A DNA stretch of 51,362 bases from positions 1 through 51,362 of the forward strand of contig NZ_JABKAV010000023.1 in assembly GCF_013377905.1 (NCBI RefSeq). Reading direction: 5' to 3'. Both the position numbers and the translations under genes were made by a program. Each line of letters begins with the position of its first letter. Positions within the stretch are counted from its first letter, which is position 1. Positions 7,346 through 15,529 of the stretch are shown in pieces. This DNA comes from Hymenobacter terrestris. GTDB lineage: Bacteria; Bacteroidota; Bacteroidia; Cytophagales; Hymenobacteraceae. Under the pieces are notes generated by a model. The model ran no database searches, was not told the origin of the DNA, and was given only the letters and a program-made list of their open reading frames with translations.

Positions 7346-10108
7346 TCACTTCTCTGTACTCACCAAAATATCCGTTCTACGCAGCTCGTTGCCGTTCACG
7401 CGGAACAGGTGGAACGTGCTGGTGGCGGGGTTATAGGTGAGGTCGACGCGGGGTGTGGTGCTGTCGAAGGGCTTGCCGCCGATGAGGCGAAAGCGGGCGT
7501 CGTAGAGGTAGGCTTTGCCGGGGCCGGTTTCAGTGAGCACGTAGGCCTGGCGGCCGGGGCCGAAGTTGAAATACTGCACCGAGCGCGGGGCCGTAGTCAG
7601 GAACGACTGGCTAAGCAGCGATTTGCCCTCCGGATCGAAGAGCGTAAGCCGGCTACCATCTTCGCGGCTCACTACGTAGCCCGCCTGCTGCTGGTCGGCA
7701 ATCAGGCGGAAGCGCGAGGTGCGGCTCCAGGTGGCTACCCGGCGGCGGGCCACCACGTCGCCACTCAAATTGAAGCTCACCCGCTCGCCGTGCTGGTTTA
7801 CCACCGTCAGGCGCGTGCGGCGCAGGGTGGGGCCGGTTTCGACGAAGGCCGCGCTGGCCAGCCGCGCACCTACGCTCAGCGGAAAGCCCGGGTAGGCTCC
7901 GCCGGTTTGGTCGAAGGCATACACGTAGCCGTTTTCGAGCAGCACCAGCACTACGTCGCGCCCATCTACGGTCAGGTATTGCGGTGGGGCGGCCAGCCGG
8001 AACTCCAGTTGCTTGGGCTGCCAGCCGGCATAAATGCGGCCTTGGGTGTCATACAAAAACAGGTTGCTGCCGCCGCCGGCCACCAGCAGCTGGCGCGGCG
8101 TGCCCTCGCGTGTGGCCGGCGACACGCTCAGCGAGGTAGCCCGCACCGTATCGGGCAGGTTAAGCGGGAAATTGGGCTGGAGTTGACCGCGGTTGTTGTA
8201 CTCGAACAGCTGCCGGGGCGTAGCCAGCAGAAATCCCGAGGCTCCCGGCAGCCGCACGGTCGGCCCCACCAGCGGGCCGGGCAGCGAATCGGACCAGGCC
8301 ACCACGTTTTCGGGCGTTACGTAGTGTAGTACATGAGCCGTGTCCTGCACCAGCACGCCCGGCAGCTTGGCCCCCGCTACCAGCACAGCCTCGGGCGAGC
8401 TGCTTAGCGGCGTTTTGAAATCGAGCACGCTGCCCGTACCGTCGGCATTTTGGGGGCGGGCTTCGGCGGGGCCTTCGGCCGGGTGGCGCAAAATGAACTG
8501 GGTGAAATACTGCGCCCCAGCCTCCTGCTCATTATCGGCGGGCACCCAGTTGAGGGCCACTTGCGGGAAGCGTTTGAACAGGGTTTCGTTGCGCAGCAGC
8601 CCGGCCCGGCGCTGCTCCTGCAGGCCCCGCAGCAGCAGGTTCCAGCAGTTGCGCGTGTCGAGCAGCACCCGCAGGCGGGCCAGCGGCGGAGTGTCTTGCA
8701 AAAAGGCCACCTGCGTAGGCGAGCGGCTCCAGGTTTCGCCCGCGCCTACATCGGCCAGGTACTGGCGCAGGGCGGCCTCGTCGTCGGCAAATACCACGTA
8801 GTTGCCCACCTGCACCACTACCGGCCGCGCCCCAAACCCCGTGAACAGGTCGCCCAGTAACTGCTGGGGTAGCTCGGCTACGCCCGTTTGGTAAAGCTGA
8901 TAGTTGCCTACTTTACCAAACGAGGGGCTGGTGCCCACCGCCCGCCGCAGCCGGCCTAATAGCGTAGTTACGCGGGCCGGGTTGGCGGTGTAGGCCAGCG
9001 CCAGCTTGCCCGGCCGCATCCGTGCCGAGCTTGTGCTCAGGTAGCACAGTGCCACTTCGCGGCCCAGCTGCCCGCGCAGGCTGTCGAGGAGTGGCGGTAC
9101 GCCCGGAGCGAGCGAGTCGGTGGCGGCCCGGGGTCTGGCGCCGCGCAGGGCCGTTGCCGGTCCCAGGCCCAGATGAACGACCAGCGCTGCCCGTAGCGGC
9201 AGCACCTCGGCCATGTGCAGGCGCTGGGCGGGCTGGCCCCTTAGTTGCTGGTGCAGGCTGCCGCTGGCGGTTTCAGGATTAGCAAAGCCCTGGAAAACCA
9301 CCTTGTTGCCAGCCAGCCGCATTTCGGTCAGCTCGTTGCGGGCCAGGCTGGCCACAGCCGCCATTTCAGACGTCAGTTCGGAGCGGAACAGTACGCCCAG
9401 CAGCTGCGGCAGCCGCCGCTGGTTGAGCAGCACCGTGGCATCTACAGCGCGCAGCCGGAAGTAATCGGTGCTTTGAAACTCGGCGGCTACGGTGGGGGCA
9501 TCGGGGCGGGCCAGGCGGCGGGCCACGGCCTCTACTAGCTGCGGTGTGCTACTGAGCACAAGGTGGTTGCGGTAGTTGAGCAGCGTCAGGCCACCACTCT
9601 CCTCCCCTTCCGCGGCTACGCGGCGGCGCACGTCGGTGAGTACCTGGCCCTCATAGTCGCGGGTGGTTACCTTGAAGTCGGGGGCACGGCCCAGGTCTTC
9701 CAGCAGCCCACGCACCTGCCGGTATTCGCGCACGCTGCCAATAGGAACCTGAAACAGCAGCCCGAACTGCTGAGGCCCCGTTACGTGCACCGACGTGAGC
9801 ACCCGCTTGCGCCCCAGAAAGCTCAGCAACACATCGCGCCCCCCCACCAGGCTGTCTACCAGCACCAGGTTTTCCTCGACCTGCTGAAAGTAGCGCACAG
9901 CCGTCAGGTTGTCCCAGACCTGGGTTTCCTTGAGGTGGCGCACCAGCGTGGGGTGGTCGCGCGTCATGGCCACCAGCACGGCATCGTCGGGCACCAGGGC
10001 CCAGGGGTCGACGGGCACACTGGCCACGGTGCGGCGGTAGTACACGTAGGAGCCCAGCGCCGTGAGCAGCAGCAACAGGGTAAGCCAGACGAGTACGCGG
10101 TTGGACAT
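7346..10108 (-). CDS. Large membrane-anchored protein, C-terminal beta-propeller-like
   Basis: The start is set at ATG 10108 (MSNRVLVWLTLLLLLTALGSYVYYRR), giving 920 residues. The longer open frame to 10294 would run through a palindromic repeat (10220-10320) and across a -7-like element, so the extension is rejected. One N-terminal helix anchors the protein with the bulk probably periplasmic. Residues of about 30-560 resemble a DUF3352-like region (WALVPDDAVLVAMTRDHPTL). The C-terminal third has repeats such as GRIYAGWQPKQLEF, GYVYAFDQTGGAYPGFPLSV and GKAYLYDARFRLIGGKPF, typical of PQQ/WD-like propeller blades. No catalytic motif is seen and the function is unknown. It is a lone gene, divergent from the permease at 10392. 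Confidence 0.75.
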   Translation of the reverse strand: MSNRVLVWLTLLLLLTALGSYVYYRRTVASVPVDPWALVPDDAVLVAMTRDHPTLVRHLKETQVWDNLTAVRYFQQVEENLVLVDSLVGGRDVLLSFLGRKRVLTSVHVTGPQQFGLLFQVPIGSVREYRQVRGLLEDLGRAPDFKVTTRDYEGQVLTDVRRRVAAEGEESGGLTLLNYRNHLVLSSTPQLVEAVARRLARPDAPTVAAEFQSTDYFRLRAVDATVLLNQRRLPQLLGVLFRSELTSEMAAVASLARNELTEMRLAGNKVVFQGFANPETASGSLHQQLRGQPAQRLHMAEVLPLRAALVVHLGLGPATALRGARPRAATDSLAPGVPPLLDSLRGQLGREVALCYLSTSSARMRPGKLALAYTANPARVTTLLGRLRRAVGTSPSFGKVGNYQLYQTGVAELPQQLLGDLFTGFGARPVVVQVGNYVVFADDEAALRQYLADVGAGETWSRSPTQVAFLQDTPPLARLRVLLDTRNCWNLLLRGLQEQRRAGLLRNETLFKRFPQVALNWVPADNEQEAGAQYFTQFILRHPAEGPAEARPQNADGTGSVLDFKTPLSSSPEAVLVAGAKLPGVLVQDTAHVLHYVTPENVVAWSDSLPGPLVGPTVRLPGASGFLLATPRQLFEYNNRGQLQPNFPLNLPDTVRATSLSVSPATREGTPRQLLVAGGGSNLFLYDTQGRIYAGWQPKQLEFRLAAPPQYLTVDGRDVVLVLLENGYVYAFDQTGGAYPGFPLSVGARLASAAFVETGPTLRRTRLTVVNQHGERVSFNLSGDVVARRRVATWSRTSRFRLIADQQQAGYVVSREDGSRLTLFDPEGKSLLSQSFLTTAPRSVQYFNFGPGRQAYVLTETGPGKAYLYDARFRLIGGKPFDSTTPRVDLTYNPATSTFHLFRVNGNELRRTDILVSTEK

Positions 10109-10144
10109 GCAGAAGGAAAGCGGGCCGCGGCAAGGGCGGGGCAG

Positions 10145-10153
10145 GCAAAAATA
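10145..10153 (-). promoter_or_regulatory. -7 element for the 7346-10108 gene
   Basis: The minus strand reads TATTTTTGC, a match to TAnnTTTG, 37 bases before the ATG at 10108. This supports the shorter start for that gene. No TTG is seen at the -33 spacing. Confidence 0.4.
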
Positions 10154-10219
10154 GGCAATCGGGCCGGAGCGGACGAGATTCAGCCATAAGCGACGCGAAT
10201 AATGGAGGAACAATGCCAG

Positions 10220-10320
10220 AACGTGATGCCGAGCGCCGCAAGGAATGGCGCGTGCAGCCCGGATGGGGAACTGCTGCCACGTCAGCAAGCGCAATTCTTT
10301 GCGGTGCTCGGCATCACGTT
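10220..10320. repeat. Intergenic palindromic repeat, copy E (divergent)
   Basis: Arms 10220-10246 and 10294-10320 are inverted over 27 bases with two mismatches. The arm AACGTGATGCCGAGCGCCGC matches the family arm AACGTCATGCAGAGCGCAGC with changes copied in the opposite arm. It sits between divergent genes and shows that neither flanking ORF extends through it. Confidence 0.75.
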
Positions 10321-10391
10321 ATTTATTTACCCCCCTTCATTGCCCTTCATCCGCTATCTTCCGGCCCCAACTCCCTTTCTTCACTTTTTAT

Positions 10392-11867
10392 ATGTCCGAA
10401 AAGCAAGGCCATTTTCAGCGGGCCATTACGCTGTTTGATGCCGTTATGATTGTGTCCGGCAGCATGATTGGCTCCGGTATTTTCATCGTTTCCTCCGATA
10501 TAAGCCGCAAAGTAGGCTCGACGGGCTGGCTGCTGGTGGTGTGGCTGCTGACGGGCGTGATAACGCTGGCCGGGGCCGTGAGCTACGGCGAGCTGTCGTC
10601 GATGTTTCCGAAGGTGGGCGGGCAGTACGTGTACCTGCGCGAGGCTTACAACAAGCTGGTGGCCTTCCTGTATGGCTGGTCGCTGTTTCTCGTCATCCAG
10701 ACTGGCGTAATTGCGGCCGTGGCCGTGGCCTTTGCCCGGTTTGCCGGCGTACTTTTTCCTTGGTTTTCGGAAGCTAACGTATTGTTCGAGGTGAAGAATA
10801 TGCTGTGGTTGGGCTCGTTTCGGTTCAGTACGGTGCAGTTGCTGGCCATTGCCATGCTGGTGTTTCTTACCTACATCAACTCGCGCGGCGTGCGGGGCGG
10901 CAAGTGGATTTCCAACGTGTTCGGCAGCACCAAGCTCGTGGCGCTGGCGCTGCTCATTCTGTCGGGCCTGTTCTTAGGCATCAAGCAGGAAGCCCTGAGC
11001 CAGAACTTCCAGAACGTGTGGCAGGCCGTGAGCTTCGACGCTACCGGCCAGGGTACACCCCTTACGGTAGCAGCTCTGGTTACGGCCATTGGCCTGGCCA
11101 TGACGGGCTCGTTGTTCAGTTCCGACGCCTGGAACAACATCGGCTTTGCGGGCGACGAAATCGTGAAGCCCGAGCGCACCATTGTGCTGAGCATGGCCCT
11201 GGGTACGGGCATCGTAACGGGCCTGTACCTGCTGATAAACATAGTATATCTGCTGGTGCTGCCGCTGCAGGGCGACCCGGCCGCCACCGACGTACTGGGC
11301 CGGGGCATCCAGTACGCCACCGACGACCGCGTGGGTACGGCCGCCGCCGAGAGCATTATGGGCCCGGTGGGCGCCTACGTTATGGCCGTGCTGATTATGA
11401 TCAGCACGTTTAGCGCCAACAACAGCATTCTGCTTTCGGGTGGGCGAGCGTACTACGCCATGGCCCAGGACGGCCTGTTTTTCCGGGGTATGGCCCGCCT
11501 GAATAAAGCGGGCGTGCCGGGCGTGGCTTTGTGGGGGCAGTGCGCCTGGGCCTGCCTGCTGTGCCTATCGGGCTCGTATGGCGAGCTACTCAACTACGTG
11601 ATGTTCTCGGTGATTCTGTTTTACGTCATCACCATTATTGGCATTTTCGTGCTGCGCCGCACCCGCCCCGACGCGCCCCGCCCCTACCGGGCCTGGGGCT
11701 ACCCGGTGGTGCCACTGCTCTACATCGCGCTGGCCTCCGCGTTCTGCTTCATCCTGCTCACCGACCCCGAAAACTCCAAGTTTGCCCAGCGCGGCCTGCT
11801 GCTTGTGGCCCTCGGCGTGCCGGTGTACTACCTGTTCCGCAGCCGGTTCAAGAAACTGGACAGCTGA
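10392..11867 (+). CDS. APC superfamily amino acid permease
   Basis: The start is set at ATG 10392 (MSEKQGHFQRAITLFDAVMI), giving 491 residues. The upstream in-frame extension to 10245 overlaps a repeat and is not convincing. The first helix carries the APC substrate-site signature SGSMIGSGIFIV, and about 12 membrane helices follow, as in the LAT/SteT branch. A conserved GELSSMFPKVGGQYVYLREAY loop lies between helices 2 and 3. The protein should exchange or import amino acids across the inner membrane; the substrate is not evident. It is a single gene, followed by a hairpin (11933) and a strong bidirectional terminator (12056) shared with the convergent gene at 12114. Confidence 0.9.
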   Translation: MSEKQGHFQRAITLFDAVMIVSGSMIGSGIFIVSSDISRKVGSTGWLLVVWLLTGVITLAGAVSYGELSSMFPKVGGQYVYLREAYNKLVAFLYGWSLFLVIQTGVIAAVAVAFARFAGVLFPWFSEANVLFEVKNMLWLGSFRFSTVQLLAIAMLVFLTYINSRGVRGGKWISNVFGSTKLVALALLILSGLFLGIKQEALSQNFQNVWQAVSFDATGQGTPLTVAALVTAIGLAMTGSLFSSDAWNNIGFAGDEIVKPERTIVLSMALGTGIVTGLYLLINIVYLLVLPLQGDPAATDVLGRGIQYATDDRVGTAAAESIMGPVGAYVMAVLIMISTFSANNSILLSGGRAYYAMAQDGLFFRGMARLNKAGVPGVALWGQCAWACLLCLSGSYGELLNYVMFSVILFYVITIIGIFVLRRTRPDAPRPYRAWGYPVVPLLYIALASAFCFILLTDPENSKFAQRGLLLVALGVPVYYLFRSRFKKLDS

Positions 11868-11932
11868 TACCCGCCGTTACGCGGTAACCGAAGCCGTTTA
11901 AGCAGAACTGACGCAATAGCGTGCTTTGTAAG

Positions 11933-11970
11933 CCAGCAGCTCGCGAAGCTGGAGCTTCGCGAGCTGCTGG
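11933..11970. repeat. Perfect 18-bp inverted repeat
   Basis: The sequence is CCAGCAGCTCGCGAAGCT, GG, then the exact reverse complement. The 18-bp stem with a 2-base loop has no following T-tract. It is unrelated to the five-copy repeat family and could be a transcript-stabilising hairpin or a separate repeat family. Confidence 0.8.
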
Positions 11971-12055
11971 ACGAATACGCAAGGCGCGGCCATCAGCAAC
12001 GAAAAGCGAAGCAGGAACCTTACGCTACAGCCATTCGGCGTAAGTTTTATTGGAA

Positions 12056-12091
12056 ACGAAAAAAGCCCCTGATGTCAGGGGCTTTTTTCGT
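12056..12091. terminator. Bidirectional rho-independent terminator
   Basis: Stem AAGCCCCTGA / TCAGGGGCTT with loop TG, flanked by an A-run on the left and a T-run on the right, with CGA/TCG outside. It serves both the permease (plus strand) and the convergent gene at 12114 (minus strand). Confidence 0.93.
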
Positions 12092-12113
12092 TTACTCACT
12101 TCTCAACCTACTT

Positions 12114-12830
12114 CTACCGGCGGCGGCGCTTGACGTCTTCCCGCGGTACGAGCGTAACATTTTGAGTTTTGGTGTTGCGCGAGCGAAGTACCTGGTCTTC
12201 GTAGCCGCCGTAACCGTAGAGCAGCGTATTGTCGGCACCGGCGGGCACTTCGAGCGCGTAGTTGCCGTTGGCATCGGTGCTGGTAGCGGCCTTCGAGCCT
12301 TTGAGCAGAATGGTGGCGCCAGCCAGCGGACGGCCGTTCTCATCAAGCACCCGGCCATTCAGCTTTAGAGTAGTGGGGGCCAGTTCGGCAGGCTCGGCTA
12401 CGGCTACGGGGGTAGCGGGCACAACCGGCGCCAGCGCCAGTTCACGCGGCTCATCGGCCTCGGGAGTAGCCGTTGTGGTAGTAGCGGTGGGACGGGTGGC
12501 GGCCGCAGTACGGGTGGCAGTTGGAGTCGGTTTGGCTTCCTTTGCGGCAGTGGTGGCGGCATCGGCGGCGGCCGGTGCCTCTTCATCGGGGGTGCGCGTG
12601 CCCGTAATCGAAGCCTCGCCCAGCATCATGGTTGGCGTGGGCAACTCGGGGGTACCACCGACGTTGGTTATGGCAGCTGGCAGCAGCAGGTAGCCCGCCA
12701 GTACGGCAGCTATAATGCCGCCGGCAATCAGGGCGAGTCGGCCGTTGCCCGACGAGAGTTCTTCCTCGTCCTGGGTCATGGGGGGCGAAAAGTCCTCGTT
12801 TTCGGGGGTGGCGGGAGTAAAAGGGTCCAT
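12114..12830 (-). CDS. Single-pass protein with carboxypeptidase-like regulatory domain
   Basis: The 238-residue protein has three parts: an acidic cytoplasmic N-terminus (about 1-30), one helix LALIAGGIIAAVLAGYLLLP (about 33-52), then a 90-residue Ala/Pro/Thr-rich linker leading to a C-terminal domain (about 155-238). That domain, LNGRVLDENGRPLAGATILLKGS with DANGNYALEVPAG, is a CarboxypepD_reg-like beta-sandwich, the domain found at the front of SusC/TonB receptors. It ends in a basic run VKRRRR. The topology suggests an inner-membrane anchor presenting the sandwich in the periplasm; partners are unknown. It probably has its own promoter (12928-12958) and ends at the terminator shared with the permease. 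Confidence 0.75.
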   Translation of the reverse strand: MDPFTPATPENEDFSPPMTQDEEELSSGNGRLALIAGGIIAAVLAGYLLLPAAITNVGGTPELPTPTMMLGEASITGTRTPDEEAPAAADAATTAAKEAKPTPTATRTAAATRPTATTTTATPEADEPRELALAPVVPATPVAVAEPAELAPTTLKLNGRVLDENGRPLAGATILLKGSKAATSTDANGNYALEVPAGADNTLLYGYGGYEDQVLRSRNTKTQNVTLVPREDVKRRRR

Positions 12831-12907
12831 AGGCGCGGCTTGGTAAAAGCAAAAAAAGACACTCGGCCGAGTCGACGAACCAAGACACCAGTTGTTCTAC
12901 TGTCCTG

Positions 12908-12926
12908 ATCCGATACTATCGGATCC
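12908..12926. promoter_or_regulatory. Palindrome at predicted transcript start
   Basis: GATCCGATA-C-TATCGGATC is a perfect 9+1+9 palindrome. It begins two bases downstream of the -7 element of the 12114-12830 gene (read on the minus strand), so it overlaps the start of the transcript. It may be an operator or a 5'-end hairpin. Confidence 0.45.
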
Positions 12927-12927
12927 T

Positions 12928-12958
12928 AAAGATATAGGATTACTGTTGTCTTTTTCAA
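12928..12958 (-). promoter_or_regulatory. Bacteroidota-type promoter for 12114-12830 gene
   Basis: On the minus strand, TTG (12958-12956) is followed after 21 bases by TATCTTT (12934-12928), matching the -33 TTG / -7 TAnnTTTG layout. It lies in an AT-rich stretch about 100 bases before the ATG at 12830. The rest of 12831-13160 holds only the inverted repeat at 13050. Confidence 0.55.
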
Positions 12959-13049
12959 CCCTTTCTGCGGTATAAAAAACAATTTTATCCGAAAGAAGAG
13001 TTCTATCAGCTTAGTATTTGCAATAGCCCTCTCCAACAAGCCCATCAGC

Positions 13050-13143
13050 AAAAGCAGCGGCCCCGCAGGACGTCCGGCTTTCTCCAACCGAATCCGAGGA
13101 TACGATTAAGAGTAGCCGACCATCCTGCGGGGCCGCTGCTTTT
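13050..13143. repeat. Perfect 21-bp inverted repeat with long loop
   Basis: Arms 13050-13070 and 13123-13143 are exact 21-base inverted copies (AAAAGCAGCGGCCCCGCAGGA) with a 52-base loop. The right arm ends in TTTT on the plus strand, and the left arm gives TTTT when read on the minus strand. It may act as a terminator for the gene at 13161, which ends just upstream on the minus strand. The GC-rich arms stand out from the AT-rich DNA beside them. Confidence 0.8.
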
Positions 13144-13160
13144 CTGGTTCGCGCTATGCT

Positions 13161-13559
13161 TTAGTCCTGGGCGGGCTGGGCGGGGCCGCTGGGGGCGTCT
13201 TCGCCGAACTTCTGCTCCTGGCTGCGGATGGCGTTGCCCATCTCGTAGCTGCCTTCTACATCGAAGCCCGGGCCGGTGTTGGGCTGGGCCGTGTCGGAGT
13301 GGTCGTTGCCACCCTGGGGCACCCCCTCGGCTCCGCCGATGGCCAGGTTTTCGAGCTGGTCCTTTTGGTCGGCGCGTTGGGTGTAGCCGCCGGCACCCAC
13401 GTTGCGCTGGGCCGAGGGGTCGGAGGCTTCTTTACCGTTGCTCAGCAACTCGTCGTACTCTTTTTTCTGCTGCAGCTGCTCGTTATCGGGAATGGCACTT
13501 TGCTGAGCGTTTACCACTTCCTCGTTTGAATTCAGGTCGTTCTGGTTAGGGGTAGCCAT
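13161..13559 (-). CDS. Small hydrophilic disordered protein
   Basis: The 132-residue protein is almost free of hydrophobic residues and rich in N, Q, D, E, G and S (MATPNQNDLNSNEEVVNAQQ; NVGAGGYTQRADQKDQLENL). It has no Cys or Trp, no signal peptide and no membrane segment. The composition resembles desiccation- or stress-related intrinsically disordered proteins, but no named family is recognised. The frame is supported by its ATG, its length and its consistent hydrophilic composition; a plus-strand ORF across it is a shadow. It is a lone gene, divergent from the oxidoreductase at 13764. Confidence 0.65.
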   Translation of the reverse strand: MATPNQNDLNSNEEVVNAQQSAIPDNEQLQQKKEYDELLSNGKEASDPSAQRNVGAGGYTQRADQKDQLENLAIGGAEGVPQGGNDHSDTAQPNTGPGFDVEGSYEMGNAIRSQEQKFGEDAPSGPAQPAQD

Positions 13560-13655
13560 GGGGGATAGAAAAGGGGATGAAAGAAGATGCTTGCTCTACG
13601 CGGGGTCGGCAGCCGGGGTTAAGCCAGAATTGAGGCTACATTCGTAACTGCACCG

Positions 13656-13682
13656 TTGTAACTCAACTTTAAAATACCTTGC
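13656..13682 (+). promoter_or_regulatory. Candidate promoter for redox gene group
   Basis: TTG at 13656-13658, 16 bases, then TACCTTGC at 13675-13682, about 80 bases before the ATG at 13764. The spacing is slightly short for a Bacteroidota -33/-7 pair and the -7 lacks one T. Confidence 0.35.
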
Positions 13683-13763
13683 GGCTGCAAGCAAGGCCGG
13701 CGGCCGGCACCTATCGGGCATATAACCACCCAGCCCCGGTTTCGTTTTCATTTGATTGACGCT

Positions 13764-15098
13764 ATGCATCTCGTACTTATCGGCAACGGCATCACCGGCG
13801 TAACGTGCGCCCTCACGGCGCGGCAGCTACAACCCGAGGCCCGCATTACGCTCGTATCGGCCGAAAGCGCCCACCACTTCTCGCGGCCTGCCCTGATGTA
13901 CGTGTACCTGGGTCACATGCGCTACCAGGATATCAAGCCCTACGAGGACTGGTTCTGGGCCGAAAACCGCCTGGAACTGGTGCACGCCACCGCCACCGGC
14001 CTCGATACGGACCGCAAAACCGTGCAGCTCGACAACGGCTCAGTCCTGACTTACGACAAGCTGCTGCTGGCCACTGGCTCGCGGGGCCGCCGCGGTTCCT
14101 GGCCAGGCTCGGAGCTGGCTGGCGTGCAGACGTTCGTGACGCTGCCCGACCTGGAGCTGCTCACCCGCGATACTCGCCAGGGCGTGCGCGAGGCCGTAAT
14201 TGTGGGCGGCGGACTGATTGGGGTGGAACTGGCCGAGATGCTGGCCGCCAAGGGTATGGCCGTTACCATGCTCATTCGCGACGCCCGTTACTGGGGGGCC
14301 ATTCTGCCGGCCGAAGAAGCCGCCCTGGTACAGCGCCAGCTCGATGCCCACCACATCGTTACGCGCTACGAAACCGAGCTAAAGGAAATTCTGGCCGACG
14401 AGAACGGCCGGGTGCGGGCCGTGCGCACTACTTCCGACGAGAAGTTGCCCTGCCAGTGGCTGGGCCTGGCTATCGGGGTTGAGCCCAACCTGGATCTGGC
14501 CAAGGCCGGGGGCCTCGACACCGATAAAGGCGTACTCGTGAACGAGCATCTGCAAACCAGTGCCCCTGAGGTGTACGCCGCCGGCGACTGCGCCCAGTTG
14601 CGCGAATTTGCCAAGGGCGAGCTAGCCGTCGAGCAGCTTTGGTACACTGGCCGTCAGCAGGGCGAAACCGTAGCCTACACCCTCTGCAACGCTACTACGC
14701 CCCGCTCCTACCGCCGCGGCCAGTGGTTCAACTCGGCTAAGTTCTTCGACCTCGAATACCAGACTTACGGCCGCGTGCCCGCCGAACCGGCCGCGGGCGA
14801 GCACAGCTTCTGCTGGCAGCACCCCACCCGCGACGCCCTGCTGCGCATCAACTTCCGAACGGACACCCTGGCCGTAACGGGCCTAAACGTGTTGGGCCTG
14901 CGCCAGCGCCACGACACCTGGGCTGCCTGGCTGCAGGCCGGTACGCCCGTAACCGAGGTGCTGGCCAACCTGGGCGCGGCCAACTTCGACCCCGAGTTTT
15001 TCCGCCAGTACGAAAAGGTTATTGTGGCCCAGTTCAACCAGCAGTTTCCGCAGCACACGGTGCAGCTACGCCGCCGAAAGGGGCTGTTCAGCATATAG
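13764..15098 (+). CDS. FAD/NAD(P)H-dependent oxidoreductase
   Basis: The start is taken at ATG 13764 (MHLVLIGNGITG), giving 444 residues; a TTG at 13752 would add four residues before the conserved start. It has two Rossmann dinucleotide sites: GNGITG (7-12) for FAD and GGGLIGVELAEML (148-160) for NAD(P)H. The motif LLATGSRGR (about 101-109) and the FAD-contacting VYAAGDCAQ are also present. This is the rubredoxin-reductase/nitrite-reductase-like branch of the pyridine-nucleotide disulfide oxidoreductase family; no redox-active CxxxxC pair is seen. It heads a co-directional group with a small membrane protein and a polyferredoxin, suggesting it passes electrons from NAD(P)H to a membrane iron-sulfur partner. 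The acceptor is unknown. Confidence 0.85.
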   Translation: MHLVLIGNGITGVTCALTARQLQPEARITLVSAESAHHFSRPALMYVYLGHMRYQDIKPYEDWFWAENRLELVHATATGLDTDRKTVQLDNGSVLTYDKLLLATGSRGRRGSWPGSELAGVQTFVTLPDLELLTRDTRQGVREAVIVGGGLIGVELAEMLAAKGMAVTMLIRDARYWGAILPAEEAALVQRQLDAHHIVTRYETELKEILADENGRVRAVRTTSDEKLPCQWLGLAIGVEPNLDLAKAGGLDTDKGVLVNEHLQTSAPEVYAAGDCAQLREFAKGELAVEQLWYTGRQQGETVAYTLCNATTPRSYRRGQWFNSAKFFDLEYQTYGRVPAEPAAGEHSFCWQHPTRDALLRINFRTDTLAVTGLNVLGLRQRHDTWAAWLQAGTPVTEVLANLGAANFDPEFFRQYEKVIVAQFNQQFPQHTVQLRRRKGLFSI

Positions 15099-15134
15099 CC
15101 CAGCGGCCTTATCGGCCTTTATCTTCTTTCCTGC

Positions 15135-15362
15135 ATGGATTTCAGCAAACTCTACCATCCCAGCGCCCTCAACAGCTTCCAGTACATTGCCGTGGTGGGC
15201 GCCATTATGAGCGGCGGCGCGCAGCTCATCATCCACCTGCTCGACTACCCCCGCCCCGAGGGTTACCTGTACCTGTACTGGTGCTGGCTGGGCCTCTACA
15301 TTTTCGGCTCCCTGCTCAACCTGTTCGGTAAACCGCCCGAGGGCCATCACCACCATCATTAG
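15135..15362 (+). CDS. Small membrane protein with natural five-His tail
   Basis: The 75-residue protein has two hydrophobic segments (about 17-36, FQYIAVVGAIMSGGAQLIIH, and about 45-63, YLYLYWCWLGLYIFGSLLNL). It ends GKPPEGHHHHH. The C-terminal pentahistidine is encoded by CATCACCACCATCAT directly before TAG. It starts 36 bases after the oxidoreductase stop and is probably in the same transcript. It may be a small subunit of a membrane electron-transfer complex, with the His tail binding metal; both are inference. No family is recognised. Confidence 0.75.
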   Translation: MDFSKLYHPSALNSFQYIAVVGAIMSGGAQLIIHLLDYPRPEGYLYLYWCWLGLYIFGSLLNLFGKPPEGHHHHH

Positions 15363-15379
15363 TAGTAAGCGTTAGCCAG

Positions 15380-15501
15380 AACGTCATTCTGAGCGCAGTG
15401 GAGTCGAAGAATCTCTACTGCAAATGCTAATCCTAACATTGGGGTTTACTGTAGCGGCAGAGATTCTTCGACTCTGCTACGCTGCGCTCAGAATGACAGT
15501 T
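15380..15501. repeat. Intergenic palindromic repeat, copy B
   Basis: The left arm from 15380 (AACGTCATTCTGAGCGCAG) and the right arm 15460-15501 are inverted copies, with a few bases missing from the left arm. The loop resembles that of copy C (31096). It separates the small membrane protein from the polyferredoxin gene within a co-directional group. Confidence 0.85.
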
Positions 15502-15529
15502 CTTTTTCATCACCATCCAGCGTTACCAA

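Noticed and set aside
7409..8329. 306-codon plus-strand ORF opposite the 920-residue protein
   Set aside because: Low-complexity antisense shadow with no motifs.
10109..10294. N-terminal extension of the 920-residue protein
   Set aside because: It crosses palindromic repeat E and a -7 element, and precedes the natural membrane anchor.
10245..10391. N-terminal extension of the amino acid permease
   Set aside because: It overlaps repeat E and lies ahead of the normal APC start MSEKQGHFQRAITLFDAV.
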